From: Rubrivivax sp.
GTDB lineage: Bacteria; Pseudomonadota; Gammaproteobacteria; Burkholderiales; Burkholderiaceae_C
Assembly (NCBI GenBank): GCA_022842595.1
Contig: JALHPF010000003.1
Coordinates: forward strand, 124,001 to 188,000
DNA length: 64,000 nt
Direction of reading: 5' to 3'
Below the pieces are notes generated by a model that saw nothing but the letters and a program-made list of their open reading frames with translations, ran no database searches and was not told the DNA's origin. The translations under genes and the position numbers were made by a program. Positions within the stretch are counted from its first letter, which is position 1, and each line of letters opens with the position of its first letter. This document shows, one piece after another, positions 40,733 to 50,204 of this stretch.

Positions 40733-41824
40733 TCAGCGCCCCAGGTAGCGCTTGCGCCAGAAGAAGGCCACGAGGCCGGCGCCGACCGCCACCATCAGCC
40801 AGAACGCCAGCCAGAAGCCGATACTGGAATGGATGAGCGGCAGCGAATCGAAGTTCATGCCGAAGAAACCGGTGATCAGGTTCAGTGGCAGGAAGATGGC
40901 GGTGAGCACCGTCAGCGTGCGCATGATGTCGTTGGTGCGGTGGCCGAGGGCGCTGAAGTGCATCTGCACCGCGGTCTCGGCGCTTTGCTGCAGCCGGCGC
41001 ACGTGGCTGAGAACACGTTCGACATGTTCCTGCACGTCGCGCGAACGCACCCGCAGCAGTTCGCGTTCGCGACGTTTCTCGGGCTCGGGTTCGTCAGGCC
41101 ATTCGTCCAAGGCGTCGATCCATTCCTGGACCGCCGCGCGCTGGTCCTCGCAGGTGTCTTCCAGCAGGTTCAGCGCGTTGCGGGAATCGAGCAGGACCTG
41201 CCAGTCACCGAAGTCGCTCTTCGGGTCCAGCAGTTCATGCTGCAGGTAGCCCAGCTGCCTGGTGAGCAGCCGGCGCAGGTCGAGGTAACTGTCGACCATG
41301 TGGTTGACCATGCGCAGCATCAGATCGGCCGGGCTGGCGGGCAGGCGGGCATTGCCGCGTGCGTCGCGTTCTGCGGCCAGACTGGCAAGGCGCTGCGCGA
41401 AATAGTCGCGCACCGCGCAATCGGTGGGATGCACGGTGACGAGCACACGGTCGAAGACGGCAAATCCGACCGGGCTGGTGTCGATGGCGTCCAGCGCCTT
41501 CTTCGCCGAAGCCAGCGTGCCATGGGCTTCGTCGACGAACAGCGACTCGCTGCCGGCGCCCGCAGCGAGCCTGCGAAACACCATGACGTCGTACCACGAG
41601 GTGTAGTCGTAGTGGCTGGGCAGCTGGTTGTTCAGCAAGTCGGAGACATGCAGGTCGACCAGCGCACCGCCCGTCCAGCGCAACAACGCGGCCTGGACAT
41701 CGGACGTGGCCACCTCGAATTCACGGCGGGCGCTGCCCAGCCACAGGAAACCCTGCGCGGGCAGCACCTGGGGGATATCCGGCAGCTCGACGAAGTGCTC
41801 GGCCGTGACGTGGAAGATGCGCAT
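40733..41824 (-). CDS. CorA-family magnesium/divalent cation transporter
   Basis: This 363-residue CorA-type protein has a large cytoplasmic N-terminal domain, then two C-terminal membrane helices with the pore signature GMN (in ITGFFGMNFDSLPL). It ends in a basic tail (WRKRYLGR). Chain length and domain order are normal for the family. It shares a strand with hemB, 23 bases away. Whether it moves magnesium, cobalt or zinc cannot be told from sequence. Confidence 0.88.
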   Translation of the reverse strand: MRIFHVTAEHFVELPDIPQVLPAQGFLWLGSARREFEVATSDVQAALLRWTGGALVDLHVSDLLNNQLPSHYDYTSWYDVMVFRRLAAGAGSESLFVDEAHGTLASAKKALDAIDTSPVGFAVFDRVLVTVHPTDCAVRDYFAQRLASLAAERDARGNARLPASPADLMLRMVNHMVDSYLDLRRLLTRQLGYLQHELLDPKSDFGDWQVLLDSRNALNLLEDTCEDQRAAVQEWIDALDEWPDEPEPEKRRERELLRVRSRDVQEHVERVLSHVRRLQQSAETAVQMHFSALGHRTNDIMRTLTVLTAIFLPLNLITGFFGMNFDSLPLIHSSIGFWLAFWLMVAVGAGLVAFFWRKRYLGR

Positions 41825-41847
41825 GTGCCGCAGGGCCGCCTGCGCGC

Positions 41848-42894
<1,047 letters not shown>

Positions 42895-42962
42895 TCAGGT
42901 CGAGGGGCGGGTCCACCCCGGGGCTGCTGAATGAACAGCGATTGCTGCGGTAATATCTCTAT

Positions 42963-43078
42963 TGGATGATAGCCGCAAGGCTGTTGTTCCCTGCTTTTCC
43001 TCCCTGAGCAGGTGCCTTAGCGTGATGACAGCGATAAGGCTTCCTGGCCTCGGCCTCGTGCCGGGGCCTCTTTTTTTT
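42963..43078 (+). ncRNA. Candidate small RNA or leader RNA between hemB and hemJ
   Basis: Four hairpins follow each other on the plus strand and end in a strong terminator. HP1 at 42971-42982 has AGCC/GGCT around a GCAA tetraloop. HP2 at 42990-43012 has a 6-base stem with an 11-base loop containing CCTCCC, complementary to Shine-Dalgarno sequences. HP3 at 43014-43040 has stem GCCTTA/TAAGGC. HP4 at 43046-43068 is a 9-base stem followed by eight T. A -10-like TAATAT at 42951 suits a start near 42963; no good -35 is visible. No meaningful ORF lies inside. It may be an independent small RNA or an attenuating leader for hemJ. Confidence 0.55.
43046..43078 (+). terminator. Rho-independent terminator 5' of hemJ
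   Basis: A 9-base stem (GGCCTCGGC with GCCGGGGCC, one G-U pair, loop CTCGT) is followed by TC and eight T. It ends about 50 bases before hemJ, where only a short transcript starting in the hemB/hemJ spacer could reach it. Confidence 0.85.
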
Positions 43079-43129
43079 GGGCACGACTTTTGACCGGGGT
43101 CTCAGCCTCTGCTGCGCATAATGCGGGCG

Positions 43130-43570
43130 ATGAGTTCTGGTTATCTGTGGGCCAAGGCCTTTCACATCGTTTTCGTCGCCAGCTGGTTTGCCGGCCTGTT
43201 CTACCTGCCGCGCCTGTTCGTCAATCTGGCGACGGTGCCCGCCGACAGCCACGCAGAACGTGAACGCCTGCTGCTGATGGCCCGCAAGCTCTATCGCTTC
43301 GCCAGCCTGCTGATGGTGCCGGCGATTGCGCTGGGTTTGCTGCTCTGGCTTTATTACGGCATCGGCAAGGGCCCGGGCAGCGGCTGGATGCACGCCAAGC
43401 TCTTGCTCATCGTCGGGGTGCTGGGGTATCACCACATGTGTCGCAAGCTGCTGCGCAGTTTCGAGACCGGTGGCAACAGGCGCAGCCACAAGTGGTATCG
43501 CGTCTTCAACGAGGTCTCGGTGCTGCTGTTCACCCTGATCGTCGTGCTGGTGGTCGTCAAACCGTTCTAG
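43130..43570 (+). CDS. hemJ: Protoporphyrinogen oxidase HemJ
   Basis: This 146-residue membrane protein has four hydrophobic helices and the HemJ signature AKAFHIVFVASWFAGLFYLPRLFV, with the conserved histidine in the first helix. The C-terminal half has KLLLIVGVLGYHHMCRK. It oxidises protoporphyrinogen IX for heme and bacteriochlorophyll. The ATG at 43130 is my choice; an ATG three codons upstream (43121) is equally possible. Its placement beside hemB fits tetrapyrrole synthesis. Confidence 0.92.
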   Translation: MSSGYLWAKAFHIVFVASWFAGLFYLPRLFVNLATVPADSHAERERLLLMARKLYRFASLLMVPAIALGLLLWLYYGIGKGPGSGWMHAKLLLIVGVLGYHHMCRKLLRSFETGGNRRSHKWYRVFNEVSVLLFTLIVVLVVVKPF

Positions 43571-43589
43571 CTGCTGAAGCCTGCCTCCC

Positions 43590-44729
43590 GTGCCTGACGC
43601 CCTGCCCCTGCCGGGCCGCCGCCACCGCAGCTCGGCTTCGCCACTGGCGCTGGCCTACACCGCACTGGTGCTCTACGCCAGCCTCTACCCGTTCACCGAA
43701 TGGCGTTGGCCTCCCGGCCTGGCGCTGGCCGACCTCGCGCGCCTGCCCTGGCCGCCCTGGACCGATCGCTTCGACGTCGCTTTCAATCTGCTGGGCTATG
43801 CCCCGCTGGGCGCATTGCTGGTGCTGGCCGTGCTCAGCAGTGGTGGCAGTCTTTTCTGGGCCCTGGCGCTGGCGCTGGCCGGGCCGGCTGCCCTGTCGTA
43901 TGCCAGCGAACTGGCGCAGCAGTTCCTGCCGGGCCGCCACCCGTCTCTGAAGGATATGGCCTTGAACACAGGCGGCGCCGCCATCGGCGCAGTGCTGGCA
44001 CTGGCGCTGCAGGCGCTGGGCGCCGTCAACCGCTGGCGCCGTGCGCGCGAAGTCTGGTTTCTTCGCGACAGCGCCGGTGGCCTGGCGCTGCTGGCGCTGT
44101 GGCCCGTGGCGCTGCTGTTCCCCGCACCCGTGCCCCTCGGCCTGGGCCAGGGCCTGCTGCGGCTGCGCGACCTGGCGGCCGAGACACTGGACGGCGTGGC
44201 CTGGGCCGAAGCCGCGCATGCCCTGCTCGCCGCCCCCACCAGCGTTCAGGCGATGGGGCCCCTGGGCGAGGCACTGACCACCGCCCTGGGCATGCTGGCG
44301 CCGTGCATGGTGGCCTACAGCGTGGCGCGCCCGGGCTGGCGGCGCGCGGCACTGGCCGTGGGCGCGGCGGCGTTGGCGCTGGCGGGCATGACCCTGTCAA
44401 CGGCGCTGAACTACGGGCCCGACCACGCACTGGCCTGGCTGACCCCGTACACCGTGCCGGGCCTGGTGGCCGGGTTGCTGCTGGCGCTGCTGTTGGCTCC
44501 GCTGCCACGCGGGCTGGTCGCGGGGCTCGGGCTGATGGTGCTGACCGGGCTCGTGACGGCGGTCATGCAGGCGCCCGACGATCCGTATTTCGCACAGTCG
44601 CTTCAAGCCTGGGAACAGGGCCGATTCGTGCGCTTCCATGGCCTGGCGCAGTGGCTGGGCTGGTGGTGGCCCTTTGCCGCCATGGGTTGGCTCTTCACCC
44701 GGCTGGCGCAGCGCGTGCCCGACCGCTGA
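43590..44729 (+). CDS. VanZ-like family membrane protein
   Basis: This 379-residue membrane protein has about ten hydrophobic segments. The N-terminal third fits VanZ-like proteins: YTALVLYASLYPF, then FNLLGYAPLGALL and SELAQQFLPGRHPSLKDMALNTGGAAIG. A second hydrophobic half follows, making it longer than the VanZ core. The start is a GTG at 43590. VanZ-like genes are common in environmental bacteria and do not by themselves imply glycopeptide resistance. Confidence 0.82.
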   Translation: MPDALPLPGRRHRSSASPLALAYTALVLYASLYPFTEWRWPPGLALADLARLPWPPWTDRFDVAFNLLGYAPLGALLVLAVLSSGGSLFWALALALAGPAALSYASELAQQFLPGRHPSLKDMALNTGGAAIGAVLALALQALGAVNRWRRAREVWFLRDSAGGLALLALWPVALLFPAPVPLGLGQGLLRLRDLAAETLDGVAWAEAAHALLAAPTSVQAMGPLGEALTTALGMLAPCMVAYSVARPGWRRAALAVGAAALALAGMTLSTALNYGPDHALAWLTPYTVPGLVAGLLLALLLAPLPRGLVAGLGLMVLTGLVTAVMQAPDDPYFAQSLQAWEQGRFVRFHGLAQWLGWWWPFAAMGWLFTRLAQRVPDR

Positions 44730-44778
44730 CAGGGCCGACCCGGCGCCCCGCCAGCGACCCCTGCCTACAATTGGGCCG

Positions 44779-45105
44779 ATGAATTACTACAAGCACCATG
44801 TCTTCTTCTGCCTGAATGACCGCAGCAATGGCGAAGCGGCGTGCGCCCAGCACGATGCCCAGGCTGCGTTCGACCACTGCAAGAAGCTCGTGAAGGCCGA
44901 AGGCCTTGCCGGCCCGGGCGGCGTGCGCGTCAACAAGGCAGGCTGCCTGGACCGCTGCGCCGGCGGCCCGGTGGCCGTGGTCTACCCCGAAGGCACCTGG
45001 TACACCTTCGTCGACACGAGCGACATCGACGAAATCGTCGAGCAGCACCTGAAGAACGGCAAGGTCGTCGACCGCCTGCTGCTGGCGGCCGACGTCGGCC
45101 GCTGA
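44779..45105 (+). CDS. [2Fe-2S] ferredoxin domain protein (thioredoxin-like fold)
   Basis: This 108-residue protein starts MNYYKHHVFFCLNDRSNG and has the cysteine pattern of thioredoxin-like [2Fe-2S] ferredoxins: Cys11, Cys22 and the pair in AGCLDRCAGGP. PVAVVYPEGTWYTFVD follows. Such small proteins are widespread in Burkholderiales, with unknown electron partners. It precedes a hydrolase gene by 7 bases. Confidence 0.88.
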   Translation: MNYYKHHVFFCLNDRSNGEAACAQHDAQAAFDHCKKLVKAEGLAGPGGVRVNKAGCLDRCAGGPVAVVYPEGTWYTFVDTSDIDEIVEQHLKNGKVVDRLLLAADVGR

Positions 45106-45112
45106 AGGCGCC

Positions 45113-45751
45113 ATGAATTCCGCCACCCAGCATGGGGCCGTTGCCGGCCCGGCCGGGGCACTGGCCACGGCCATCGATGTGCCGTCTGGCCCGTCGCGCG
45201 GCCTGGCCCTCATCTGCCACCCGCACCCGCTGCATGGCGGCACCCTCGACAACAAGGTCGTGCAGACCCTGGCGCGGGCTTTCGTGGCGCTGGGGTACAC
45301 CAGCCTGCGCTTCAACTTCCGCGGCGTCGGCGGTTCCGAAGGCGCCTGGGACGAAGGCCGGGGCGAGGTCGACGATGCGCTGGCCGTGCTGCACGCCCAC
45401 CGCATCCCCGGGCAAGCGTTGGTGCTGGCCGGCTTCTCGTTTGGCGCTTACGTGGTTTCGCAGGCCGCAGCGCGCCTGGCCGACGGCCGTGCCAGCGGCG
45501 GCGCGGCCGACCGCCTGGTGCTCGTGGGCACCGCCGCCAGCCGCTTCGACACGGCCACGGTGCCCGCCGATACGCTCGTCATCCATGGCGAGAACGACGA
45601 CGTCGTGCCGTTGTCGGCGGTACTCGACTGGGCGCGCCCGCAAGCCCTGCCCGTGGTCGTGGTACCCGGTGCCGGCCATTTCTTCCATGGGCAGCTGCCG
45701 CTGCTCAAGACCCTCGTGACCCGCGCCTGGCCCGCGGGCACGGCCACCTGA
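45113..45751 (+). CDS. Alpha/beta hydrolase (dienelactone hydrolase-like)
   Basis: This 212-residue protein has CHPHPLHGGTLDNKVV at the start, FNFRGVGGSEG, the nucleophile elbow GFSFGAYV (Ser), a late Asp in HGENDDVVP and a His in VPGAGHFFHG. This order fits small alpha/beta hydrolases often found beside DacC-type genes in Burkholderiales. The substrate is unknown. It lies 22 bases upstream of the D-alanyl-D-alanine carboxypeptidase. Confidence 0.85.
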   Translation: MNSATQHGAVAGPAGALATAIDVPSGPSRGLALICHPHPLHGGTLDNKVVQTLARAFVALGYTSLRFNFRGVGGSEGAWDEGRGEVDDALAVLHAHRIPGQALVLAGFSFGAYVVSQAAARLADGRASGGAADRLVLVGTAASRFDTATVPADTLVIHGENDDVVPLSAVLDWARPQALPVVVVPGAGHFFHGQLPLLKTLVTRAWPAGTAT

Positions 45752-45773
45752 ACTGTCGAAGACCGATTCCCCG

Positions 45774-46970
45774 ATGACCGAACACTGCTTGCCCACTTCC
45801 CGACTCTCTTTCGCACGTGGCCTGCGCGCCTGCCTGGCGCTGTTGCTGGCAGCTGCCGTTTCCAGCCAGGCCCTGGCCCAGGCCCCGCAGCCGCCCGAGC
45901 TGGCGGCGCGCCAGTACCTGTTGATCGACCTGGCCAGCAACCAGGTGCTGGCCCAGCGCGAAGCCGACGCCCAGGCCGACCCGGCATCGCTGACCAAGCT
46001 GATGACGGCCTACCTGGTGTTCAACGCGCTTCGCGACAAGAAACTGTCGCTCGAACAGACACTGCCGGTGAGCGAGCGCGCCTGGGCCGAACGCAAGGGC
46101 GGCGGCTCGCTGATGTTCATCGACCCGAAGATGACGCCGAAGGTGAGCGAACTGCTGCGCGGCATGATCGTGCAAAGTGGCAACGACGCTTCGGTGGCAC
46201 TGGCAGAAGGCGTGGCGGGCAGCGTCGACGCCTTTGTGGCATTGATGAACCGACAGGCCCAGGCCTGGGGCCTGAAGAACACGCAGTTCAAGAACGTCAC
46301 TGGTCTCACCGAGCCCGGGCACTACAGCAGCGCTCGCGACGTCGCCACCGTGGCCGAGCGCATCATCACCGAGCACCCGAACTTCTATCCGCTCTACGCC
46401 ATCCGCGACTACAGCTTCAACAACATCCGCCAGGACAACCGCAACCTGCTGCTCGGCCGCGACCCCAGCATCGACGGCATGAAGACCGGCTACACCGACA
46501 CCGCCGGCTATTGCCTCGTGGCCAGTGCCGTACGCAACATGCCCAATGGCCAGCGCCGGCTGCTCAGCGTGGTGCTGGGCACGGCCAGCCGCGAGGCGCG
46601 GGCGTCGGAAAGCCAGAAACTGCTGAACTGGGGCTACCTGGCCTGGGACGCATTGCGCCTGTTCGACGCCGGCAAGGCCGTGGCCACGGTACCGGTGTGG
46701 AAAGGCACCAGCGCCGAAGCCAAGCTGGGCACACCCGGCGCCTTGTTCACCACCGTGCCCAAGGGCGAGGGCGACAAGGTCAAGACCAGCATCGAACGCA
46801 CCGACCCGCTGGTGGCACCGCTCACCGCGGGCCAGCGCGTGGGCACGATCAAGATCACCACCGCGGCCGGCACACCCATCGCCGAGGTGCCCTTGGTGGT
46901 GCTGGAACCCGTGCCGCTGGCCGGCGTGTTCGGCCGCGCCTGGGATTCGATCCGGCTGTGGATCAAGTAA
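45774..46970 (+). CDS. dacC: D-alanyl-D-alanine carboxypeptidase (PBP5/6 type)
   Basis: This 398-residue penicillin-binding protein trims the terminal D-Ala of peptidoglycan pentapeptides. It has a signal peptide (cleavage near ALAQA). The three active-site motifs are visible: SLTK (nucleophile Ser and Lys), SGN and KTG (in DGMKTGYTDTAGYC). A C-terminal beta domain and amphipathic tail (GRAWDSIRLWIK) anchor it to the membrane. The symbol is by family; dacA is equally possible. Confidence 0.92.
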   Translation: MTEHCLPTSRLSFARGLRACLALLLAAAVSSQALAQAPQPPELAARQYLLIDLASNQVLAQREADAQADPASLTKLMTAYLVFNALRDKKLSLEQTLPVSERAWAERKGGGSLMFIDPKMTPKVSELLRGMIVQSGNDASVALAEGVAGSVDAFVALMNRQAQAWGLKNTQFKNVTGLTEPGHYSSARDVATVAERIITEHPNFYPLYAIRDYSFNNIRQDNRNLLLGRDPSIDGMKTGYTDTAGYCLVASAVRNMPNGQRRLLSVVLGTASREARASESQKLLNWGYLAWDALRLFDAGKAVATVPVWKGTSAEAKLGTPGALFTTVPKGEGDKVKTSIERTDPLVAPLTAGQRVGTIKITTAAGTPIAEVPLVVLEPVPLAGVFGRAWDSIRLWIK

Positions 46971-47021
46971 ACCGGCATCGGGCAGCCTAAACTGTTGCCA
47001 GTACTCACCCTTGGAGCCCGC

Positions 47022-47906
47022 ATGATTCGCACCACCCGCATCGCCCTGGCCTTCAGCTGTGCCCTGTTGGCCGTCAGCGCCGGCGCACAGACGCTCGACA
47101 AGGTCAAGGCCAGCGGCACCATCTCGGTGGCCTACCGCGAAAGCTCGATCCCGTTTTCCTACCTCGACGACAAGGCCCAGCCCACCGGCTTCGGCTGGGA
47201 AATCTGCGGCCGCATCGTCGACGAAGTGCGCAAGGCCACCGGCCGCAGCGACCTGAAAGTGACCACGCAGGCCGTGACCAGCGCCAACCGCATTCCGCTG
47301 CTCGTGAACGGCACGATCGACATCGAATGCGGCAGCACCACCAACAACAGCGACCGCGCCAAGCAGGTGGCCTTTGCCACCAACTACTTCTATACCGGCA
47401 CGCGGCTGCTGGTGAAGGCGGGCTCGCCGGTGAAGGCGCTGGCCGACCTGAAGGGCAAGCGCGTGGTCTCGACCACCGGCACCACCAACTACAGGATCAT
47501 GCGCAGCCTGAACGAGGAGCGCGGCCTCGGCTTCGAGCTGCTGGGCGCCAAGGACCATTCGGAAAGCCAGCTGATGGTGCAGAGCGACCGCGCCGACGCC
47601 TTCGCGATGGATGACATCCTGCTTTACGGCCTGGCCGCCAGCAGCGCCAAGCCCTCGGACTGGGCCGTGGTCGGTGAAGCCATCCAGGTGGAACCCTACG
47701 CCATCATGCTGCGCAAGGACGACCCGACGTTCAAGACCCTGGTCGACGGCGTGATCGGCCGGCTGATGGACAGCGGCGAATTCGAGACGCTCTACAAGAA
47801 GTGGTTCATGGCGGCGATTCCGCCCAAGGGTGTGAATCTGAACGCGCCGATGCCTTCTGAACTGCGCAGCAACCTCAAAGCCAAGTCCGACAAACCTGCC
47901 ACCTGA
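47022..47906 (+). CDS. Amino-acid ABC transporter substrate-binding protein (GltI/glutamate-aspartate type)
   Basis: This 294-residue periplasmic receptor has a signal peptide ending SAGAQT. The chosen ATG at 47022 follows TTGGAG by five bases. Family motifs include VAYRESSIPFSYLDDKAQPTG, IPLLVNGTIDIECGSTTNNSDR and STTGTTNYR. No permease or ATPase is adjacent, so it is an orphan receptor in this window. A glutamate/aspartate ligand is likely by similarity. Confidence 0.9.
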   Translation: MIRTTRIALAFSCALLAVSAGAQTLDKVKASGTISVAYRESSIPFSYLDDKAQPTGFGWEICGRIVDEVRKATGRSDLKVTTQAVTSANRIPLLVNGTIDIECGSTTNNSDRAKQVAFATNYFYTGTRLLVKAGSPVKALADLKGKRVVSTTGTTNYRIMRSLNEERGLGFELLGAKDHSESQLMVQSDRADAFAMDDILLYGLAASSAKPSDWAVVGEAIQVEPYAIMLRKDDPTFKTLVDGVIGRLMDSGEFETLYKKWFMAAIPPKGVNLNAPMPSELRSNLKAKSDKPAT

Positions 47907-47939
47907 GCGGCAGTCACCCGCCCCCACCTGGAGCCGACG

Positions 47940-48818
47940 ATGAACGAAGCCCTCTGTTCCCTGAACGGTGAGATCCAGCCCCTGGCCGAAGCGAAGGTGT
48001 CGGTGCTGGACCGCGGCTTCATCTTCGGCGACGGCATCTACGAGGTCGTGCCGGTCTACGGCCAGCGCCTGTTCCGGTTCGACGAGCACATGGCACGGCT
48101 GGCCCGTTCCCTGGGCAAGCTGCGCATCGCCAACCCGCACACGCGCGACGAGTGGCTGGCGCTGTGCCGGCAGCTGGTGGCGCAGGTGTTCGAACGCACC
48201 GGGGCCCAGGACCAGCTGGTCTACATCCAGGTCACACGCGGCGTCGCGCCGCGCGACCACGTGATGCCGGTGGGCATCAAGCCCACCGTGTTCGCGATGG
48301 CCAACCCGATGAAGGCGGCCACTGCCGAGCAGCGCCACCAGGGCGTGGTCTGCATCACCGCGCGTGACTTCCGCTGGGAGCGTGGCGACATCAAGAGCAC
48401 CAGCCTGCTGGGCAATGTGCTGGCCCGGCAGATGTCGGCCGACCACGGCGCGGTCGAGACCATCATGTTCCGCGACGGCTTTCTCACCGAAGCCGCCGCG
48501 AGCAATGTCTGGATCGTGCACGAAGGCGCCCTGCTCGGCCCGCCGAAGAGCGACCATGTGCTGGAAGGCATCCGCGTCGAACTGCTGCGCGAATTGTGCG
48601 AAGACTGCGGCATCGCCTACAACCTGCGGCCCATCCCCGAAGCCGACGTGATGGCGGCCGACGAGGTGCTGCTCAGCTCGGCCACCAAGGAAATCCTGCC
48701 GGTGACGAAGATCGACGGCGAAGGCGTGGGCCATGGCGCTGGCCGCGGCCGGCCGGGGCCGGTGTATGCCCGCCTGTACGAGGCCTACCAGCGTGCCAAG
48801 CTGACGATGTCGATCTGA
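47940..48818 (+). CDS. D-amino-acid aminotransferase (class IV PLP enzyme)
   Basis: This 292-residue class-IV aminotransferase contains DRGFIFGDGIYEVVPVY near the N-terminus, the PLP lysine in GDIKSTSLLGNVLA, and EAAASNVWIV. It most likely makes D-amino acids for the cell wall from D-alanine and a keto acid, which fits the nearby D,D-carboxypeptidase. It is followed by a DUF493 gene after 18 bases. Confidence 0.9.
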   Translation: MNEALCSLNGEIQPLAEAKVSVLDRGFIFGDGIYEVVPVYGQRLFRFDEHMARLARSLGKLRIANPHTRDEWLALCRQLVAQVFERTGAQDQLVYIQVTRGVAPRDHVMPVGIKPTVFAMANPMKAATAEQRHQGVVCITARDFRWERGDIKSTSLLGNVLARQMSADHGAVETIMFRDGFLTEAAASNVWIVHEGALLGPPKSDHVLEGIRVELLRELCEDCGIAYNLRPIPEADVMAADEVLLSSATKEILPVTKIDGEGVGHGAGRGRPGPVYARLYEAYQRAKLTMSI

Positions 48819-48836
48819 ACGCGGAGCCAGCCCGAA

Positions 48837-49112
48837 GTGCGCGACATCCCGCCCGAGCAGAGCCTGATCGAGTACCCGAGCGCCTTCCCGATCAAGGTGA
48901 TGGGGGCCCATGTCGAAGGCTTTGCCGAAGCCATGATCAACATCGCCCTGCTGTTCGACCCAGCCTTCGATCGCAGCAGCGTCGAGCGGCGGCCCAGTTC
49001 TGGCGGCAAGTACCTGGGGCTGACGCTCACGGTCACGGCCTCCAGCCGGGAGCAGCTCGACGAGCTCTACCGCACGCTGTCGACCCACCCGATGGTGAAG
49101 GTCGTGCTGTGA
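48837..49112 (+). CDS. DUF493 (YbeD-like) family protein
   Basis: This 91-residue protein begins at a GTG. IEYPSAFPIKVMG and a small ACT-like fold with SSGGKYLGLTLTV mark DUF493/YbeD. In many proteobacteria it is followed by lipB, but here a degraded minus-strand gene follows. Its function is unknown; a role in regulating lipoate attachment has only been guessed from context. Confidence 0.88.
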   Translation: MRDIPPEQSLIEYPSAFPIKVMGAHVEGFAEAMINIALLFDPAFDRSSVERRPSSGGKYLGLTLTVTASSREQLDELYRTLSTHPMVKVVL

Positions 49113-49131
49113 AGGGCCGCCAGGCCCACCC

Positions 49132-49416
49132 TCAGACGCCCAGGTAGCGCCCTGGCCGGTGGTTCAGCACCAGCACGGCACTCATCACCACCGCCCCCAG
49201 CACCGACTGCAGCACGCGCACGGGCTCCAATACGGCCAGCGCCGTGAGCACCATGCCGCAGTCCACCGCCATCTGCACCTTGCCGGCGCTGATGCCGCGC
49301 GTCTGCTGCAGCCACTGCGCCACGATGTTCACGCCGCCCACGCTGGCACGGTGGCGCAGCAGCGCCAGCAGGCCGAAGCCGATCAGAAAGCCGCCCAGCG
49401 CCGCAGCCGGGCATGG
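49132..49416 (-). pseudogene. C-terminal remnant of a YitT-family membrane protein
   Basis: Reading back from the stop at 49132, the frame gives a clear YitT-family C-terminus: GGFLIGFGLLALLRHRASVGGVNIV, then AGKVQMAVD and LNHRPGRYLG. The frame then runs directly into the stop of the upstream Sel1 gene. About 100 N-terminal residues that the family normally has are absent. No plausible start gives a full protein, so this is a 5'-truncated relic fused edge-to-edge with its neighbour, probably left by a deletion. Confidence 0.75.
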
Positions 49417-49419
49417 GCA

Positions 49420-50106
49420 TCAACTGGGCTGCGCGGCGCTGCGCGCTTGCAGTTCGCGCAGCTTGGCGGGCGCGGCCTCGTCGCCGGCCTTCGCCGCCAG
49501 GTCGTACCAGTAACGGGCCAGGCGCAGGTCCTGCGGCACGCCGTCACCCTTCTCGTACATCGAGGCGATCAGGTACATCGCGCCGACGTCGCCACCCTTG
49601 GCGGCTTCGCGGTACCAGCGTGCCGATTCGGTGGCGTCCTGCGGCTTGCCACGCCCCAGGAAAAAGGCCGTGCCCATGGCCACCTGGGCTTCGACGCTGC
49701 CGCGGCTGGCCGCCACTTCGTACCAGCGCAGCGCCAGGGCCAGGTCCCTGGGACCCAGTTCGCCGTTCTCGAGACTCTGCGCCAGCATGAACTGCGCCGT
49801 CACGAAACCGCCTTCCGCGGCACGCGTGAGCAGCCGCCGCGCCTGCACGCGGTCTGGCTTCGGCAGTTCGGCGCGCAGGTGCATCACGGCCAGGTTGTAC
49901 TGGGCCACCGGCACGCCCTGCGCCGCCAGGGCTTCGAAGCCAGAGCGCGCCTCGGGCAGGCGGCCGGCCTCATAGGCAGCCAGTGCAGCGCCCAATTGCG
50001 ACTGCAGCGCCGGTGGCAGTTGCGCTTGAGCGTTGGCAGCCGGTGTGGCTGCCAGCAGCAGGGCGGCGATCAGGGCCATCGAACGGCGGGCAGGAAGCAG
50101 GTTCAC
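49420..50106 (-). CDS. Exported Sel1-repeat protein
   Basis: This 228-residue protein has a signal peptide (cleavage near NAQAQ) and about four Sel1/TPR-like helical repeats, such as AQYNLAVMHL, AQFMLAQSLENG, AQVAMGTAFFLGRG and AMYLIASMYEKGDG. It starts at a GTG (50106) with GAGG upstream. Sel1 proteins act as adaptors in signalling or envelope functions. Its stop abuts the YitT relic. Confidence 0.88.
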   Translation of the reverse strand: MNLLPARRSMALIAALLLAATPAANAQAQLPPALQSQLGAALAAYEAGRLPEARSGFEALAAQGVPVAQYNLAVMHLRAELPKPDRVQARRLLTRAAEGGFVTAQFMLAQSLENGELGPRDLALALRWYEVAASRGSVEAQVAMGTAFFLGRGKPQDATESARWYREAAKGGDVGAMYLIASMYEKGDGVPQDLRLARYWYDLAAKAGDEAAPAKLRELQARSAAQPS

Positions 50107-50204
50107 AGGGTGTCCTCATGGGTGGAACGCCACCTCGCCACGGCAACGATAGCGCCAGGCCGCCGCGTCTGCAGGCCGGCAGCGTGCATGGTTGAGAATG
50201 AACA

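Noticed and set aside
43590..44729. VanZ-like gene as glycopeptide resistance
   Set aside because: The family is widespread in environmental Gram-negatives; no vanHAX or related genes are present.
45705..49088. 1127-residue open frame on the minus strand
   Set aside because: It runs antisense to the carboxypeptidase, ABC receptor and aminotransferase genes, all of which have clear motifs. Its own sequence is low-complexity and matches no family.
49132..49341. 69-residue frame as a complete small membrane protein
   Set aside because: Upstream in-frame sequence continues the YitT homology (FLIGFGLLALLRHRAS), so the short frame is just the end of a truncated gene.
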